From: an uncultured Clostridia bacterium | Lineage (GTDB): Bacteria; Bacillota; Clostridia; Saccharofermentanales; Saccharofermentanaceae | Assembly: GCA_937876985.1 (NCBI GenBank) | Contig: CALEFT010000006.1 | Span: 1-39,940, forward strand | Length of the DNA stretch: 39,940 bases | Reading direction: 5' to 3' | In this document: piece by piece, positions 8,155 through 16,589 of the stretch | Numbering within the stretch: the first letter of the stretch is position 1 | Layout: each line of letters opens with the position of its first letter | The notes under the pieces: generated by a model | Seen by the model: the letters and a program-made list of their open reading frames with translations, nothing else | The model's database searches: none | What the model was told of the DNA's origin: nothing | Translations under genes and position numbers: made by a program

Positions 8155-9735
8155 ATGAAGAAGTTTTTGCTATGTTTGTTGATACTGGTGGTAGCGTGCT
8201 CTGCAATTTCTTGCAAGAAGACTGAATCTCGTTTGCCATTCGATGAAGAGGGTAGGCCGTATTTGATTCTGGACTTTGATGAGGGGGATGAGGAATTCTT
8301 CGAGCCACGCGGCAATTGCACTCTTGAATATGTCGAGGTGTCAACTGGTAGCGCACTTCGTGTGTCGGGTAGGTCCGCAGGTCACGAGGGAGTTCAGTTC
8401 AGAGTCGACGAGTTTATTGGAAATAGCATAAGTGTCGATGCGACGGTTCGCTCTACGCTTCGTTCGGTTCGCGTAAGCCTTCAATACGATATAAATGGAA
8501 ATACTATCTATACGACAATTACTGATATGGATCTGAATGGTAGTGCGTTTACGACAAGAACAGGCTTTATCGATATTCCATCGAATGCGACGAATGCATA
8601 TGTATATCTAGAGTCTACTTCTATCGGTGATTTTACTGTTGATGAGATAAAAATCACTGTTCGAGGTGAATATGTTGCGCCATCCTTGGAGACTTTGGAG
8701 ACGACTGTTTCTGTGGATGTGGAGTCTTATGAGTCTTTGCAGGAGCTTTACGCAGATTATTTTAGCTTTGGCTGTGCAATTCCAGGCACAATTCCAAATA
8801 ATGCGAATACTGACTATCAGACTTTATTAATAAACCAGTTTAATTCGATTACTCCAGAAAATGAATTTAAGCCAGAAAACGTGCTCGATTATGAGGCGTG
8901 TATTTCCGATCTTGATGCATATAATGAGTGTCCTGCTGTAAACTTCGATGCCGTTACTCCAATTCTTGATTTTGCTTCAGAGAATCAAATCAAAGTGAGA
9001 GGCCATGTGCTAGTTTGGTATTCACAGACGCCAGACTGGTTCTTCTATGAGAACTACGATGTAAATGGAGAACTTGCTAGTCCAGAGCTAATGCTTACTA
9101 GAATGGAAAACTATATTAAGTCTGTTCTTACATGGGTAGATACGAATTATCCTGGTGTTGTATATGCTTTTGATATAGTAAATGAAGCAGTCGATGACAG
9201 TAATTGTCTAAGAGATTGCTACTGGTCACAAATCCTTGGCGAAGAATATATTTACAAGGCATTTGAGTTTGCGAGAATGTATGCACCAGAGGATATGCTT
9301 TTGTTCTATAACGATTACAATGAGTATCAATCTGGCAAGCAAGATATGATTATTGATCTTCTAACACCAGTAGCTGAGGCAGGCCTAATTGATGGAATGG
9401 GAATGCAGGCTCACATTTATACTGGCTTATCTACAGAGACATTTGTAAACTCGATGAATCGTTACGCTGACGAGCTTGGTGTCGTTATCCATGTGACAGA
9501 GCTTGACTGTTCTATACCGACTACTGGCGACGGATTACAGGCTCAGGGCGAATACTTCGAAGAGTTTTTTGAAGCATTAATAGAGGCTGTTGATAATGGA
9601 ACGCCACTAACTAATGTCACAGTTTGGGGACTAACTGATGACCTGTCTTGGAAGGCTCAGGAAAAGCCGCTACTATTCTTCGGCGACTTATCAAGAAAGC
9701 CAGCGTTCGACGGTGTTGTTGATGCGATAGCATAA
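8155..9735 (+). CDS. Lipoprotein endo-1,4-beta-xylanase, CBM-GH10
   Basis: Cleaves beta-1,4-xylan on the outer face of the membrane. MKKFLLCLLILVVACSAISC is a lipoprotein signal peptide; Cys12 or Cys17 could be lipidated. Residues about 35-165 form a beta-sandwich of the CBM4/9/22 type (ILDFDEGDEEFFEPRGN... to DEIKITVRG). The GH10 barrel follows, with RGHVLVWYSQTPDWFF, acid/base Glu344 in DIVNEAVDD, nucleophile Glu449 in VTELDCS and WGLTDDLSW near the end. In many GH10 enzymes the residue after LVW is His; here it is Tyr. GGAGG lies 9 bases before the chosen ATG; the open frame starts 33 codons earlier but lacks a signal there. Repeat E2 lies just downstream. Confidence 0.93.
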   Translation: MKKFLLCLLILVVACSAISCKKTESRLPFDEEGRPYLILDFDEGDEEFFEPRGNCTLEYVEVSTGSALRVSGRSAGHEGVQFRVDEFIGNSISVDATVRSTLRSVRVSLQYDINGNTIYTTITDMDLNGSAFTTRTGFIDIPSNATNAYVYLESTSIGDFTVDEIKITVRGEYVAPSLETLETTVSVDVESYESLQELYADYFSFGCAIPGTIPNNANTDYQTLLINQFNSITPENEFKPENVLDYEACISDLDAYNECPAVNFDAVTPILDFASENQIKVRGHVLVWYSQTPDWFFYENYDVNGELASPELMLTRMENYIKSVLTWVDTNYPGVVYAFDIVNEAVDDSNCLRDCYWSQILGEEYIYKAFEFARMYAPEDMLLFYNDYNEYQSGKQDMIIDLLTPVAEAGLIDGMGMQAHIYTGLSTETFVNSMNRYADELGVVIHVTELDCSIPTTGDGLQAQGEYFEEFFEALIEAVDNGTPLTNVTVWGLTDDLSWKAQEKPLLFFGDLSRKPAFDGVVDAIA

Positions 9736-9778
9736 CTGTTCATGTTGCTTGGAATATAGTGACCCTTTTAGAGTCCTT

Positions 9779-9830
9779 GGTAGACAAACCGGTTGATAAA
9801 ACGCCAATATTTTCTACCGTTCCTTCTACC
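9779..9830 (+). repeat. 52-bp structured repeat, copy E2 (GGTAGA/TCTACC type)
   Basis: Layout: GGTAGA, 6 bases, GGTTGA, 16 bases, TCTACC, 6 bases, TCTACC. It is preceded by GAGTCCTT, as E1 is by GAGGCCTT. The central 16 bases (TAAAACGCCAATATTT) differ from E1 at one position. The inner left hexamer has one change from perfect pairing. It lies 43 bases after the xylanase stop. Confidence 0.78.
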
Positions 9831-9884
9831 AGACAAAACTTGTCACGTATAACGGTGATAATTTATTGCAAAACGATAAAATAA

Positions 9885-9913
9885 TTGAGCTTCTTAGTCG
9901 TCTGTGTTATAAT
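9885..9913 (+). promoter_or_regulatory. Promoter of the ABC transporter operon
   Basis: TTGAGC (9885-9890), 17 bases, then an extended TGT-TATAAT -10 (box at 9908-9913). The start would lie about 60 bases before the ATPase ATG. Confidence 0.65.
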
Positions 9914-9979
9914 TCAAAAATATTTGTAATAAAGCAAATATGTGAAGAATGTTCTTCACGAGATGGAAGGAGGATATAT

Positions 9980-10891
9980 ATGATTACCATTTCTAATCTT
10001 TCTCATGCTTTCGACCCTAAGTATGACGTACTAAGTGAAGTGAATTATGAGATAAAGAATGGTAGAATTGTTGGCCTTGTTGGAATCAACGGTGCTGGTA
10101 AATCTACACTATTAAGACTACTTTCGGGTGTCTATGAGATTAGTCGAGGAAGTGTATCTTATGATGGCTTAAGTCCAGCAAATGAGGAGTGCAGACAGGA
10201 CATTTTCTTCTTGTCAGACGACCCTTATTACACACATAGTGATACTCTCGATTCGATATTCAAGATGTACCAGGTTTTCTATCCGAATATGGATAGAGCC
10301 TTGTTCGATGAGATTTTGGGATTTTTCAAGCTTAATCCAAAGAAGCCAGTTCGCTCTTTCTCGAAAGGCATGCGCCGCCAAGGCTATGTCGCACTTTCTT
10401 TCGCAATTGCTCCGAAGTATCTTTATTTGGATGAGGCATTCGATGGACTAGATCCTAAGGCACGCGCATATCTTAAGGATTACATTGTGAAATTAGTAAA
10501 AGAGAAGGGGATTACTGTCATTATCTCTAGTCACTCGCTTCTTGAATTAGAGGGACTATGCGATGAGATTGTTATGCTTGATGGTCAGAAATTGACTCCA
10601 CTAGATAAGACACTAGAATCTTCTAAGCGTTTCAAACTTCAGATTGTTCTTCCGCTAAAGGAGGGCGAGACTTACGAGATGCTTTTCGAGAGAGCAAAGG
10701 TAGAGGTGACAAACATTAAGGTTTCTGCTTCAGTTGTGACAGCGGTATTTAATGGCGATGTTGAGGATGTGAAGACGAAGCTTTCTGTGCTAAATCCGAT
10801 GCTCGTCGAAGAAATCGATTTGTCCTATGAGGAGAGATTTATCGACTTTGCCTTAACAAAAAATGCTGGAGGTGATAGCAATGGAAACTAA
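9980..10891 (+). CDS. ABC transporter ATP-binding protein
   Basis: Cytoplasmic ATPase of an ABC-2 type transporter, 303 residues. Walker A is GINGAGKST, the signature region is degenerate (FSKGMRRQ instead of LSGGQ) and Walker B is YLYLDEAFDGLDP, followed by an H-loop in ISSHSLLELE. About 80 C-terminal residues form an accessory domain. AGGAGG lies 6 bases before the chosen ATG; the frame is open 38 codons further up without support. It overlaps the permease gene by 11 bases, so the two form one transporter. The substrate is unknown; the subfamily resembles YtrB-type exporters. Confidence 0.92.
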   Translation: MITISNLSHAFDPKYDVLSEVNYEIKNGRIVGLVGINGAGKSTLLRLLSGVYEISRGSVSYDGLSPANEECRQDIFFLSDDPYYTHSDTLDSIFKMYQVFYPNMDRALFDEILGFFKLNPKKPVRSFSKGMRRQGYVALSFAIAPKYLYLDEAFDGLDPKARAYLKDYIVKLVKEKGITVIISSHSLLELEGLCDEIVMLDGQKLTPLDKTLESSKRFKLQIVLPLKEGETYEMLFERAKVEVTNIKVSASVVTAVFNGDVEDVKTKLSVLNPMLVEEIDLSYEERFIDFALTKNAGGDSNGN

Positions 10892-11999
10892 GTCTATGCA
10901 TTCTTACAGTAATTATTTGAAGTATTTAATCAAGGAAAATATTATTAAGTACATTGTGCTAATTATGTTCGCGATGGTAAGCGTGTATGAAGTTGCGCGC
11001 ATTTCCCCGGTGATGGATACGTCCGATCAATATTTGAGACTTGATTATAGTTCAATTGTTTTTCCAGCGTTTTTGGCGGTGTACGTAATCGCATTCTTGG
11101 AATTGAACAAGTTTTTTAATAAGCGCAATTTGGATTCGTGGTTCTCGCTGCCAATTTCTAGGACGAAAATCCTATCCGCACACATAACAAATGCGGTGAT
11201 TCAGGTGCTGTTATTTGTGGGAACACAGTTTATTGGAACTATTATCTCGATTACAAATGAATGCGGAAAGAAGGATGCTTCTTTCTCCGATATGGTTGAC
11301 ATTGGCTCTTTGGGCCTATGCTTTTTCGCACTTTTGATAGCGTCACTTCTATCATGTTTATTTGTTATGTTCGTAGTAAATATCGCAAATAATGCCTTCG
11401 ACGCATTTGTATTTGCGATTGCATATACCGTGTTGCCAATGATATTTGTCGAAATACTCATTGCACCACTAAATCGTGTTCTTGATGATAGAGTTTTCAG
11501 AACAATTTTCGAAGTTAGCTATTCTCCAACGATATTCGCAGGTGGCTTCGTATATGATTTGTTTATAAAAATGAGTAACGAAGATTATCGACGTTATTCT
11601 CCATTCATTATTGATACAAAACTTCCACCACTATGGGCAACATTGCTCATGCTAGTTATTTTTGCAGTATCTGGAATCCTTCTATTCAAAATGTTCAATC
11701 GCAAAAAGGCATACGAGGCAGAAGGCCCATCACTATCTATCTTCGGATACAGGACGCTCATTCCAATCTTGATCTTTACTGAAACGGTAATGCCAATCTA
11801 TTCGATGATTGAATACCAAAGTTTCTTCCAGGATTTTTTAGTAATGATAGTCGCATTACTCTTCATGCTCCCAAGATTTTATGTGTACTACATCATCTTC
11901 AGAAGAACTTGGAGAATCAAGAAGGTCGACATCCTTTCCGCGCTAGGCGCAATTCTTGCAGCCGGCCTCTACGCACTTTTGTTATCGCTTGTAGCATAA
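10881..11999 (+). CDS. ABC-2 type transporter permease
   Basis: Integral membrane partner of the preceding ATPase, 372 residues, with about eight hydrophobic segments (for example IIKYIVLIMFAMVSVYEVA, LFVGTQFIGTIISI, FLVMIVALLFMLPRFYVYY and a C-terminal LSALGAILAAGLYALLLSLV). GGAGGTGA lies inside the end of the ATPase gene, and the ATG overlaps it by 11 bases, so translation is probably coupled. No recognisable substrate motif. The charged loop FNKRNLDSWFSLPISRTKIL resembles the coupling segment of ABC-2 permeases. Confidence 0.82.
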   Translation: METKSMHSYSNYLKYLIKENIIKYIVLIMFAMVSVYEVARISPVMDTSDQYLRLDYSSIVFPAFLAVYVIAFLELNKFFNKRNLDSWFSLPISRTKILSAHITNAVIQVLLFVGTQFIGTIISITNECGKKDASFSDMVDIGSLGLCFFALLIASLLSCLFVMFVVNIANNAFDAFVFAIAYTVLPMIFVEILIAPLNRVLDDRVFRTIFEVSYSPTIFAGGFVYDLFIKMSNEDYRRYSPFIIDTKLPPLWATLLMLVIFAVSGILLFKMFNRKKAYEAEGPSLSIFGYRTLIPILIFTETVMPIYSMIEYQSFFQDFLVMIVALLFMLPRFYVYYIIFRRTWRIKKVDILSALGAILAAGLYALLLSLVA

Positions 12000-12039
12000 C
12001 AAATCAATATAAGCTTTAGCATTTGCTATAAACAAACTG

Positions 12040-12083
12040 CCCAGAATGAGAAGTGTTAGCTTTTTGTTCTGGGTTTTGCTTTT
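12040..12083 (+). terminator. Terminator of the ABC operon
   Basis: CCCAGAA (12040-12046) pairs with TTCTGGG (12067-12073), with a 20-base loop, followed by TTTTGCTTTT. Confidence 0.65.
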
Positions 12084-12101
12084 CCCCTCTCGAAAAGCAT
12101 C
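12084..12101 (-). repeat. 18-bp copy of the GATGCTTTTCGAGAGGGG motif
   Basis: On the minus strand this reads GATGCTTTTCGAGAGGGG, identical over all 18 bases to 22683-22700 and over 16 bases to 32500-32517. It sits directly after the ABC operon terminator. Confidence 0.8.
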
Positions 12102-12140
12102 ACAAAAGCCCAAAGTAAACTCTCCTGCTCACTTCATAAG

Positions 12141-12149
12141 TGTTATAAT
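12141..12149 (+). promoter_or_regulatory. Extended -10 promoter of the DUF1295-like gene
   Basis: TGT-TATAAT (box 12144-12149) lies about 28 bases before the start codon. No clear -35. Confidence 0.5.
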
Positions 12150-12176
12150 ATTAGCAACTATTTGGAGGTGATTTCT

Positions 12177-13007
12177 ATGGGCTTTATTGAGTCATTTGGT
12201 CTAGGATTTGTAATCCTATTTGTTATCTGTCTAGTTGTAAGTAGCATCGGTTTTTATAAGTATGTTTACTTCATCTCACTTGGCTACGGCTTCTCTGTTG
12301 CAGCAATGGGCATAGCAATGCTCATCATGAATCACGATGTGCTAAGCCTTTGCACAATTTTGATCGGCATCCTATTCTTCATTTACGGCATGCGCCTTGG
12401 CGGCTACTTGCTTATCCGCGAGATAAAGAGCGCTTCATATAGAAGCACAATGAAGAAGGAAATCAAGGATGGCTCTACGATGAAATTCATCGCGAAGTTC
12501 AGCATCTGGGTAAGCTGCGCACTCCTATATGTATTGCAGGTTTCTCCGCTCCTGTTTAGATTCATTCATGACAATAAGGAAGGTGAGGGCAAGACTGATG
12601 TAATTGCTCTAATTGGCGGCATTATCATGCTCCTTGGCATAATCCTCGAATCCCTTGCAGACTTCCAGAAAAGCAAGGCCAAGAAGGCCAATCCAAATCG
12701 CTTCTGCGACAGTGGCCTATACAAAATCGTTCGTTGCCCGAACTATCTTGGTGAGGTCGTTTTCTGGACTGGAGTATTTGTTTCTGGCATTAACATCTAC
12801 TTAAGCGCATGGCAGTGGATAGCTGCTTTATTTGGATACTTATGCATCGTCTACATCATGTTTGGTGGAGCGCGTCGTCTCGAGATTCGTCAGAACAAAA
12901 ACTATGGTGCAGATCCTGAATATCAAGCATATGTGAAGAAGACACCAATTCTCTTACCACTTGTTCCGCTATACTCCGTTGAGAAGTACAAGTGGCTTGT
13001 TGGGTGA
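12177..13007 (+). CDS. DUF1295-type membrane protein (steroid 5-alpha-reductase/ICMT-like fold)
   Basis: 276-residue polytopic membrane protein. The C-terminal half carries the family hallmark GLYKIVRCPNYLGEVVFWTGVF, followed by hydrophobic helices and a basic tail with PEYQAYVKKTPILLPLVP. This is the NADPH/SAM-binding region of steroid 5-alpha-reductase and isoprenylcysteine methyltransferase relatives. The true substrate in bacteria is unknown, so no reaction is assigned. GGAGGTGA precedes the ATG; the open frame begins five codons earlier. It is monocistronic, with its own promoter and a strong terminator at 13084. Confidence 0.8.
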   Translation: MGFIESFGLGFVILFVICLVVSSIGFYKYVYFISLGYGFSVAAMGIAMLIMNHDVLSLCTILIGILFFIYGMRLGGYLLIREIKSASYRSTMKKEIKDGSTMKFIAKFSIWVSCALLYVLQVSPLLFRFIHDNKEGEGKTDVIALIGGIIMLLGIILESLADFQKSKAKKANPNRFCDSGLYKIVRCPNYLGEVVFWTGVFVSGINIYLSAWQWIAALFGYLCIVYIMFGGARRLEIRQNKNYGADPEYQAYVKKTPILLPLVPLYSVEKYKWLVG

Positions 13008-13083
13008 TTGATTTATAGTTTTAATAAGTTAAATGACCCTTGGAGTTAGCTGAGTGCTAATAAGGAAGTATTTTTGAAAATGT

Positions 13084-13116
13084 GGTGTAACCTCATAAAT
13101 GGGGTTACACCTTTTT
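13084..13116 (+). terminator. Intrinsic terminator after the DUF1295-like gene
   Basis: GGTGTAACC (13084-13092) pairs perfectly with GGTTACACC (13103-13111) and is followed by TTTTT. Confidence 0.88.
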
Positions 13117-13133
13117 CATTACTTTTCCGAAAC

Positions 13134-13174
13134 TTGTTTCCCAAAATTGAAAATTTATCGATTTTGGGAAACAA
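13134..13174 (+). promoter_or_regulatory. Perfect 14-bp inverted repeat before the AAA_14/DUF4143 gene
   Basis: TTGTTTCCCAAAAT (13134-13147) is exactly complementary to ATTTTGGGAAACAA (13161-13174), with a 13-base AT-rich spacer. It ends 7 bases before TATAAT at 13181-13186, so it covers the -35 region. There is no T tract, so an operator is more likely than a terminator. A related half-site, TTCCCAAAAAC, lies just after the gene's stop, near 14407. Confidence 0.65.
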
Positions 13175-13207
13175 ATGTTGTATAATAACTTTGCGAGGTG
13201 ATTTTCT

Positions 13208-14401
13208 ATGAAATTGATTGAAAGAAAACAATACTTAGATAAAATGATAGGTGTTATCGGAACTCCTGATATTAAAGTCTTGACAGGCGTGAGACGTTCG
13301 GGTAAGTCAAAGTTGCTCGAAGCTTTCAAAGCCTATGTGCAAAAGAACATTGCTAACGCTAATATTATCCATATCAACTTTAATCTGTCTAAGTATGACA
13401 ACCTTAAAGAATACAAAGCACTTAACGAATATATCGAAAACAACTATGCAGAAGACAAGGAAAATTTCGTTTTAATTGACGAGATTCAAATGTGCGATAA
13501 TTTTGAGCTGTGCATAAACAATCTCCACGCAACTGAGATGTACGATATTTACATCACGGGTTCTAATGCTTTTCTACTCAGCTCGGACTTGGCAACATTG
13601 TTTACTGGCAGGACATTTGAAATCAAGGTGTATCCGTTCTCCTTTGCCGAATATGTACATTATTTCGGACTAACAGATAATTATGCTGCTTTTGATAACT
13701 ATATGCTTGAGGGCGGTATGTCCGGCTCTTATTTGTATAAAGAGCAAGAGGATAAATACGATTACATTGGAACCGTCTTTGATACGTTGATTTTAAGAGA
13801 TATACGTCAAAAGTATAATATCAAAAATCCTGCTTTAATTGATCGTATATCTCAATTCTTGATGGATAACGTGTCCAACTTAACCTCGGCAAGAAGCATC
13901 ACCGATACGCTTACATCTAATAAAGATAAAATCAATCATAAGACGGTGGGTAATTATCTGAATTATCTTTGCAATGCTTTTGCTTTTTACAAATTTCGCA
14001 GATATGACATTAAAGGCAAAAAATACCTTGCTTCCAACGATAAGTACTATTTAAGCGACCATACCTTCCGCTACGCCAAGCTCGGTACGAAGAACTTAGA
14101 TAATGGCAGAGTAATCGAAAATATCGTTGCAATGGAATTGCTCAGACGTGGATACGAGGTTTATGTCGGTGTGCTGTATAAAAAAGAGATCGACTTTGTG
14201 GCTCTGAAGAGAAACGAGAAAATTTATATTCAGGTTTCGGACAATATTACTCATCCCGATACTTTTAAGAGAGAAGTGGATCCTCTGCTCAAAATAAAGG
14301 ATGCCTATCCCAAGATGGTTATAGCACGAACAAGGAATCCTGAATATCAATATGAGGGTGTTAGAGTTGTTGACGTGGCAGATTGGCTACTGAACAAATA
14401 A
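13208..14401 (+). CDS. AAA_14/DUF4143 ATP-binding protein
   Basis: Soluble 397-residue ATPase. The N-terminal AAA_14 domain has Walker A GVRRSGKSKLL and Walker B FVLIDEIQMC, followed by ITGSNAFLL (sensor 1) and GRTFEIKVYPFSFAEY, typical of this family. The C-terminal DUF4143 domain looks like a worn PD-(D/E)XK nuclease: EIDFVALKRNEKIYIQVSD keeps the Asp but has Gln and Ser where Glu and Lys would catalyse. The family is widespread and mobile; its role is unclear. Lysine is mostly AAA here, whereas neighbours use AAG, and the gene is bounded by its own terminator, inverted repeat and promoter, which suggests recent acquisition. Confidence 0.9.
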   Translation: MKLIERKQYLDKMIGVIGTPDIKVLTGVRRSGKSKLLEAFKAYVQKNIANANIIHINFNLSKYDNLKEYKALNEYIENNYAEDKENFVLIDEIQMCDNFELCINNLHATEMYDIYITGSNAFLLSSDLATLFTGRTFEIKVYPFSFAEYVHYFGLTDNYAAFDNYMLEGGMSGSYLYKEQEDKYDYIGTVFDTLILRDIRQKYNIKNPALIDRISQFLMDNVSNLTSARSITDTLTSNKDKINHKTVGNYLNYLCNAFAFYKFRRYDIKGKKYLASNDKYYLSDHTFRYAKLGTKNLDNGRVIENIVAMELLRRGYEVYVGVLYKKEIDFVALKRNEKIYIQVSDNITHPDTFKREVDPLLKIKDAYPKMVIARTRNPEYQYEGVRVVDVADWLLNK

Positions 14402-14546
14402 CCACTTCCCAAAAACGAAAAAAATATGAATTTGGATAACGCAATTATTATCACGCATATATTTTTTCTGTTTTGCTTCCAGAAGTGGTCAAACTGTCCG
14501 TCACAAATCAAACGGAATCATGTGTCTATTGAATAATAGAACCAAC

Positions 14547-14586
14547 AAAAAGACCTGCGAGAAATTTAATTAGAATCTCGCAGGTC
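14547..14586 (-). terminator. Terminator of the NifU-like/GGGtGRT operon
   Basis: A perfect 11-bp stem (GACCTGCGAGA at 14552-14562 with its complement at 14576-14586) runs into five T residues on the minus strand. Confidence 0.9.
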
Positions 14587-14631
14587 ATATTATTTGTTAA
14601 TTACAATTTCCGAAGAATGTAGAAGTATTAA

Positions 14632-15630
14632 TTACTTCATGCACTCCTCAACAGCAACTGCAACAGCAACGGAAGCACCAACCATTGGGTTGTTACCCAT
14701 GCCGAGGAAGCCCATCATCTCAACGTGAGCAGGTACAGAAGAAGAACCAGCAAACTGAGCGTCAGAGTGCATACGTCCCATTGTATCTGTCATACCGTAG
14801 GAAGCTGGACCAGCTGCCATGTTGTCTGGGTGAAGTGTACGGCCTGTACCACCACCGGAAGCAACAGAGAAGTACTTCTTGCCAAGCTCTGTGCACTCCT
14901 TCTTGTATGTTCCTGCAACTGGGTGCTGGAATCTTGTTGGGTTTGTAGAGTTACCTGTGATAGAAACGTCTACGCCCTCGAGGTGCATGATAGCAACGCC
15001 CTCACGAACATCGTCAGAACCGTAGCAACGAACCTTTGCTCTGTCACCAGTAGAGAATGGAATCTCCTTAACTACGTTAACCTTACCTGTACCGTAGTCG
15101 AACTGTGTCTGAACATATGTAAATCCGTTGATTCTGGAGATGATGTAAGCAGCATCCTTACCAAGACCATTGAGGATAACCTTAAGTGGCTCCTTACGAA
15201 CCTTGTTAGCTGTAAGTGCAATCTTGATAGCACCCTCAGCAGCAGCGAATGACTCGTGACCAGCGAGGAATGCGAAGCACTTTGTCTCTTCTCTAAGAAG
15301 CATTGCAGCGAGGTTACCGTGTCCAAGACCAACCTTACGATCGTCTGCTACGGAACCTGGGATACAGAATGACTGTAGACCAATACCGATTGCCTCAGCA
15401 GCGTCAGCAGCCTTTGTGCAGCCCTTCTTAATAGCGATAGCAGCACCTACTACGTATGCCCATGCAGCATTCTCGAAGCAGATGTTCTGTGTTTCCTTAC
15501 AAATTGTATATGGATCAATACCCTTCTCGTCGCAAATCTTCTTTGCCTCTTCGATAGAAGCAATACCATTTGCATTCAAAGCAGCGTTTACTTGATCGAT
15601 TCTTCTCTCATAGCTTTCAAATAATGCCAT
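14632..15630 (-). CDS. GGGtGRT protein
   Basis: 332-residue soluble protein of the family named after its motif, seen here as GGGTGRT at about residues 259-265 in VASGGGTGRTLHPDNMAAGP. Other conserved stretches are FCIPGSVADDRKVGLGHGN, FAFLAGHESFAAAEGAIKIA and the C-terminal FLGMGNNPMVGASVAVAVAVEE. Several Cys residues (in YTICKETQNIC, SFCIPG and ETKCF) could bind metal. Its biochemical function is not known. It lies 17 bases downstream of a NifU-like gene on the same strand; in my knowledge the two families regularly occur together in anaerobes, which suggests a cluster-handling or redox role. GGAGG precedes the ATG by 10 bases. Confidence 0.92.
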   Translation of the reverse strand: MALFESYERRIDQVNAALNANGIASIEEAKKICDEKGIDPYTICKETQNICFENAAWAYVVGAAIAIKKGCTKAADAAEAIGIGLQSFCIPGSVADDRKVGLGHGNLAAMLLREETKCFAFLAGHESFAAAEGAIKIALTANKVRKEPLKVILNGLGKDAAYIISRINGFTYVQTQFDYGTGKVNVVKEIPFSTGDRAKVRCYGSDDVREGVAIMHLEGVDVSITGNSTNPTRFQHPVAGTYKKECTELGKKYFSVASGGGTGRTLHPDNMAAGPASYGMTDTMGRMHSDAQFAGSSSVPAHVEMMGFLGMGNNPMVGASVAVAVAVEECMK

Positions 15631-15647
15631 AATGATTTGTCCTCCTA

Positions 15648-16340
15648 TTACTCTTTACGTGGGTCGATGTAACGAGCTGCATCAGCAAATCTGCCGTATG
15701 TGCCAAGGTTGTCCTTGTATGCTTCGTTAGCATCCTTACCAGCCTTAATCTGATCGAGCATTGGTCCGATCTTGAGGAACTGATATCCAATAATCTGATC
15801 GTCAGCGTCGAGAGCGAGCTTAACGATGTAACCCTCTGTGAGTTCTAGGTAACGAGGTCCCTTCTCAAGTGTAGAGAAGATTGTACCTGTCTGTGAACGA
15901 AGTCCCTTACCAAGGTCCTCAAGAGATGCGCCGATGGAGAGACCGCCCTCAGAGAATGCAGACTGTGAACGTCCGTAAACGATCTGGAGGAAAAGCTCAC
16001 GCATAGCTGTGTTGATAGCATCGCAAACGAGGTCTGTGTTAAGTGCCTCGAGGATTGTCTTACCTGGGAGAATCTCACCAGCCATAGCTGCAGAGTGTGT
16101 CATACCAGTACATCCGATTGTCTCAACGAGAGCCTCCTGGATGATACCTTCCTTGATGTTCAAAGAAAGCTTACATGTACCCTGCTGTGGAGCACACCAG
16201 CCAATACCGTGTGTGAAGCCAGAGATATCCTTAATATCCTTTGCCTGAACCCACTTGCCCTCCTCAGGAATTGGAGCAGGACCATGATTGCAGCCCTTTG
16301 CAATACAAGTCATTTGTTCAACTTCATGTGTCTTAATCAT
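15648..16340 (-). CDS. NifU-like iron-sulfur cluster scaffold-related protein
   Basis: 230-residue protein, first gene of a two-gene operon with the GGGtGRT protein. The core resembles the IscU/NifU scaffold fold: GIGWCAPQQGTCKLSL, VETIGCTGMTHSAAMAGEIL and TDLVCDAINTAMREL. Cys49, Cys77 and Cys106 match the three scaffold ligands by position; Cys12, Cys17 and Cys56 are additional. The C-terminal half (SEGGLSIGASLEDLGKGLR to RFADAARYIDPRKE) is not part of classical NifU. AGGGG lies about 9 bases before the ATG. Binding of an Fe-S cluster is inferred from the fold only. Confidence 0.88.
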   Translation of the reverse strand: MIKTHEVEQMTCIAKGCNHGPAPIPEEGKWVQAKDIKDISGFTHGIGWCAPQQGTCKLSLNIKEGIIQEALVETIGCTGMTHSAAMAGEILPGKTILEALNTDLVCDAINTAMRELFLQIVYGRSQSAFSEGGLSIGASLEDLGKGLRSQTGTIFSTLEKGPRYLELTEGYIVKLALDADDQIIGYQFLKIGPMLDQIKAGKDANEAYKDNLGTYGRFADAARYIDPRKE

Positions 16341-16394
16341 GTATGTTAACCCCTTTCGAGAATAATAAGTGCTGTTTGATTACGCACTTTGTCT

Positions 16395-16400
16395 ATTATA
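16395..16400 (-). promoter_or_regulatory. -10 box of the NifU-like/GGGtGRT operon
   Basis: A perfect TATAAT on the minus strand lies 55 bases before the NifU-like start codon. No convincing -35 at 16-18 bases. Confidence 0.45.
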
Positions 16401-16549
16401 ATAGTATGAATAAAAAAATACACCACCAAGTGCAGGGAATTTTCTGGAAATTTCAGAAATTTTGGCATTTTTATAAAAATTAGCAACAATTGATTTGCAT
16501 TTGCTTCTTTTGCTTCTTTTCGATGGAGGGTGGAGGAAATCATAAAAAT

Positions 16550-16558
16550 TGTTATAAT
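16550..16558 (+). promoter_or_regulatory. Extended -10 promoter of the 16590 gene
   Basis: TGT-TATAAT (box 16553-16558). Upstream is CTTTTCGATGGAGG (16516-16529), the same 14 bases that precede the xylanase gene at 8132-8145. Confidence 0.5.
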
Positions 16559-16589
16559 AATGGGGTATGCTTAAAGATAGGAGTAGAAT

